DNA of 64,000 bases, from NCBI RefSeq assembly GCF_017654505.1, contig NC_054541.1, forward strand, positions 44,265,986-44,329,985, in the 5' to 3' direction. Below the pieces are notes generated by a model that saw nothing but the letters and a program-made list of their open reading frames with translations, had not been told where the DNA came from and made no database searches. Below, piece after piece: positions 62,879-64,000 of this stretch (positions within the stretch are counted from its first letter, which is position 1; each line of letters begins with the position of its first letter). A program made the position numbers and the translations under genes. Origin of the DNA: Polyodon spathula (lineage: Eukaryota > Chordata > Actinopteri > Acipenseriformes > Polyodontidae).

Positions 62879-63334
62879 CACTATGTAACACAATTTTTGT
62901 TCCTGGGTAGTGTTATTTCCTAATTGCTTATACCTCAAAAGTATAGAAAATGGCTATTATTCCCCACAAACTTTGCTTTTGTAACCAGGACAGTGATATT
63001 TCAAAATATCACTATTTCCCCACAATGTAACCAGGACAGTGATATTTCAAAAATCAAATTTACAATGTCAGAAAAAAACAACATATGAATCCAAATTAAC
63101 ATGTATTTATACTAAAGTAATACAAAAATGATTTAGATGAAGCGAGTATTTTGAGATTTAACGATTGCTAAATATGACTATATAACTGTATTAAATAATT
63201 TTTAAAATATCACTGTCCTGGTCACAAAAGCAAAGTTTGTGGGGAATAATAGCCATTTTCTATACTTTTGAGGCATAAGCAATTAGGAAATAACACTTAC
63301 TACCCAGGAACAAAAAAAAAATTGTTACACGGTG
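62879..63334. mobile_element. Foldback MITE with near-identical arms
   Basis: The left arm (62879 to about 63000) and the reverse complement of the right arm (about 63210-63334) both read C-rich tip, GTAACA-AATTTTTGTTCCTGGG, TGTTATTTCCTAATTGCTTA, CCTCAAAAGTATAGAAAATG, GCTATTATTCCCCACAAACT and TTGCTTTTG-ACCAGGACAG. Over the ~95 bp inward of the TGTTATTTCC block only two mismatches are seen, so the copy is young or the arms are being homogenised. Part of the inner left arm (ACCAGGACAGTGATATTTCA) is duplicated in tandem at 62987 and 63031. The exact ends and target duplication are uncertain. No coding capacity. Confidence 0.85.
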
Positions 63335-64000
63335 ATATCATTATAAATCTTTCTGCTAAAACAAATATGCATTTTTCACCCATACAATTTAGTCCAAGTA
63401 GCTTTCAAGCACAAAGATACAGTATAGACATGATTCTTCTCTGTGAAGTGCTGTAGCACATCAGCTCCACCAGGTGAAACACATTCCACCTTGTACAAAG
63501 TAATGGTATGGGACTGCACAGTGAAGTGATAATAATAAAAAGGGTAATTGAAGCGATTTTGGATTGTGTACAGTATAGTGGACCTCCAGAGGTCACTGCT
63601 AGGAGGAAAGTTCAATAGGTCTGAACTCTGCTTTCTCAAGTCAAACCAATACAGCAGCAAAGACATCTATTCAAAGCTAAATAAAAGATTTTTCTTTTCA
63701 AAAGAAGTCTGTGGGCTCTGTCATGAAAGGGTGCAATTGAACGCTGAATATATATATAGAACATATTCTAAAAGAACTTGTCCTGAAATAAACCAAAAAA
63801 AAAAATGAAAATGAAAATGTACTTTGAATTATAAAAAAAGGCCAATTGATGCACTCAGCTTAAATGTACCCAATTTCCCCTATTCACTGTAATTTAACAC
63901 ATCAGACCATTAAGTGATGGCATTCACAAACTATGGAGAGAAGCAATTAATTGCAAAAGCAATTACTGAGATTACCGGGCCTTTCCCTGTGTGTCCAAAG
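63335..64000. other. Non-coding
   Basis: No recognised gene or repeat family. Short AAAATGA repeats occur at about 63803-63820. Confidence 0.5.

Overview
This is vertebrate nuclear DNA: intron-rich, AT-rich, CpG-poor, and full of dinucleotide microsatellites, Tc1-like transposons, hAT elements, foldback MITEs, tRNA-derived SINEs and L2/CR1-like LINE tails. That repeat mixture suggests a ray-finned fish. The SINE body and the LINE tail look like ones I recall from non-teleost lineages such as sturgeon or paddlefish, but the species call is tentative. Nothing prokaryotic is present: no operons, CRISPR arrays or phage.

One host gene is recognisable. On the minus strand, positions 21649-21711 encode the 21-residue N-terminus of tetraspanin-9 (tspan9), with a strong acceptor before it and a GTAAGT donor right after the Trp codon. 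Upstream, in the same frame and with no stop, lies a CpG-rich Ser/Gly/Arg-rich ORF beginning at a strong-Kozak ATG (21996). It may be an alternative first exon giving an N-terminally extended isoform. A CCAAT/GC-box cluster near 22714-22750 could be its promoter. The rest of the window is probably tspan9 intron: downstream intron at 1-21648, 5' intron or upstream region above about 22.8 kb. No second tspan9 coding exon was recognised.

Layout: 1-13.9 kb is intron with a TTAA-flanked foldback element (2241-2725). 13.9-16.5 kb is a dead hAT transposon with a perfect 8-bp target duplication. 21.5-22.8 kb is the tspan9 exon region. 23.5-28.4 kb carries a hAT-like MITE, a LINE tail and a 96-bp foldback element. 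29.3-30.8 kb is Tc1 copy A. 33.4-34.1 kb has two SINE remnants and a minisatellite. 39.3-41.4 kb is a Tc1 cluster with a nearly complete transposase relic (copy B). 42.5-43.4 kb is a different degenerate Tc1 (copy D). 43.9-44.5 kb is an L2-type LINE 3' end. 46.2-46.7 kb is a tRNA-headed SINE. 48.25-49.17 kb is a short Tc1 (copy C) joined to a lone Tc1 end. 49-62.9 kb is intron or upstream DNA with two LTR-like T-rich segments. 62.88-63.33 kb is a foldback MITE with near-identical arms.

The transposon relics are all inactive (frameshifts, stops, deletions). The most interesting patterns are the tspan9 N-terminal extension, the repeated link between Tc1 termini and TA/CA microsatellites, and several unnamed foldback or dispersed repeats present in more than one copy.
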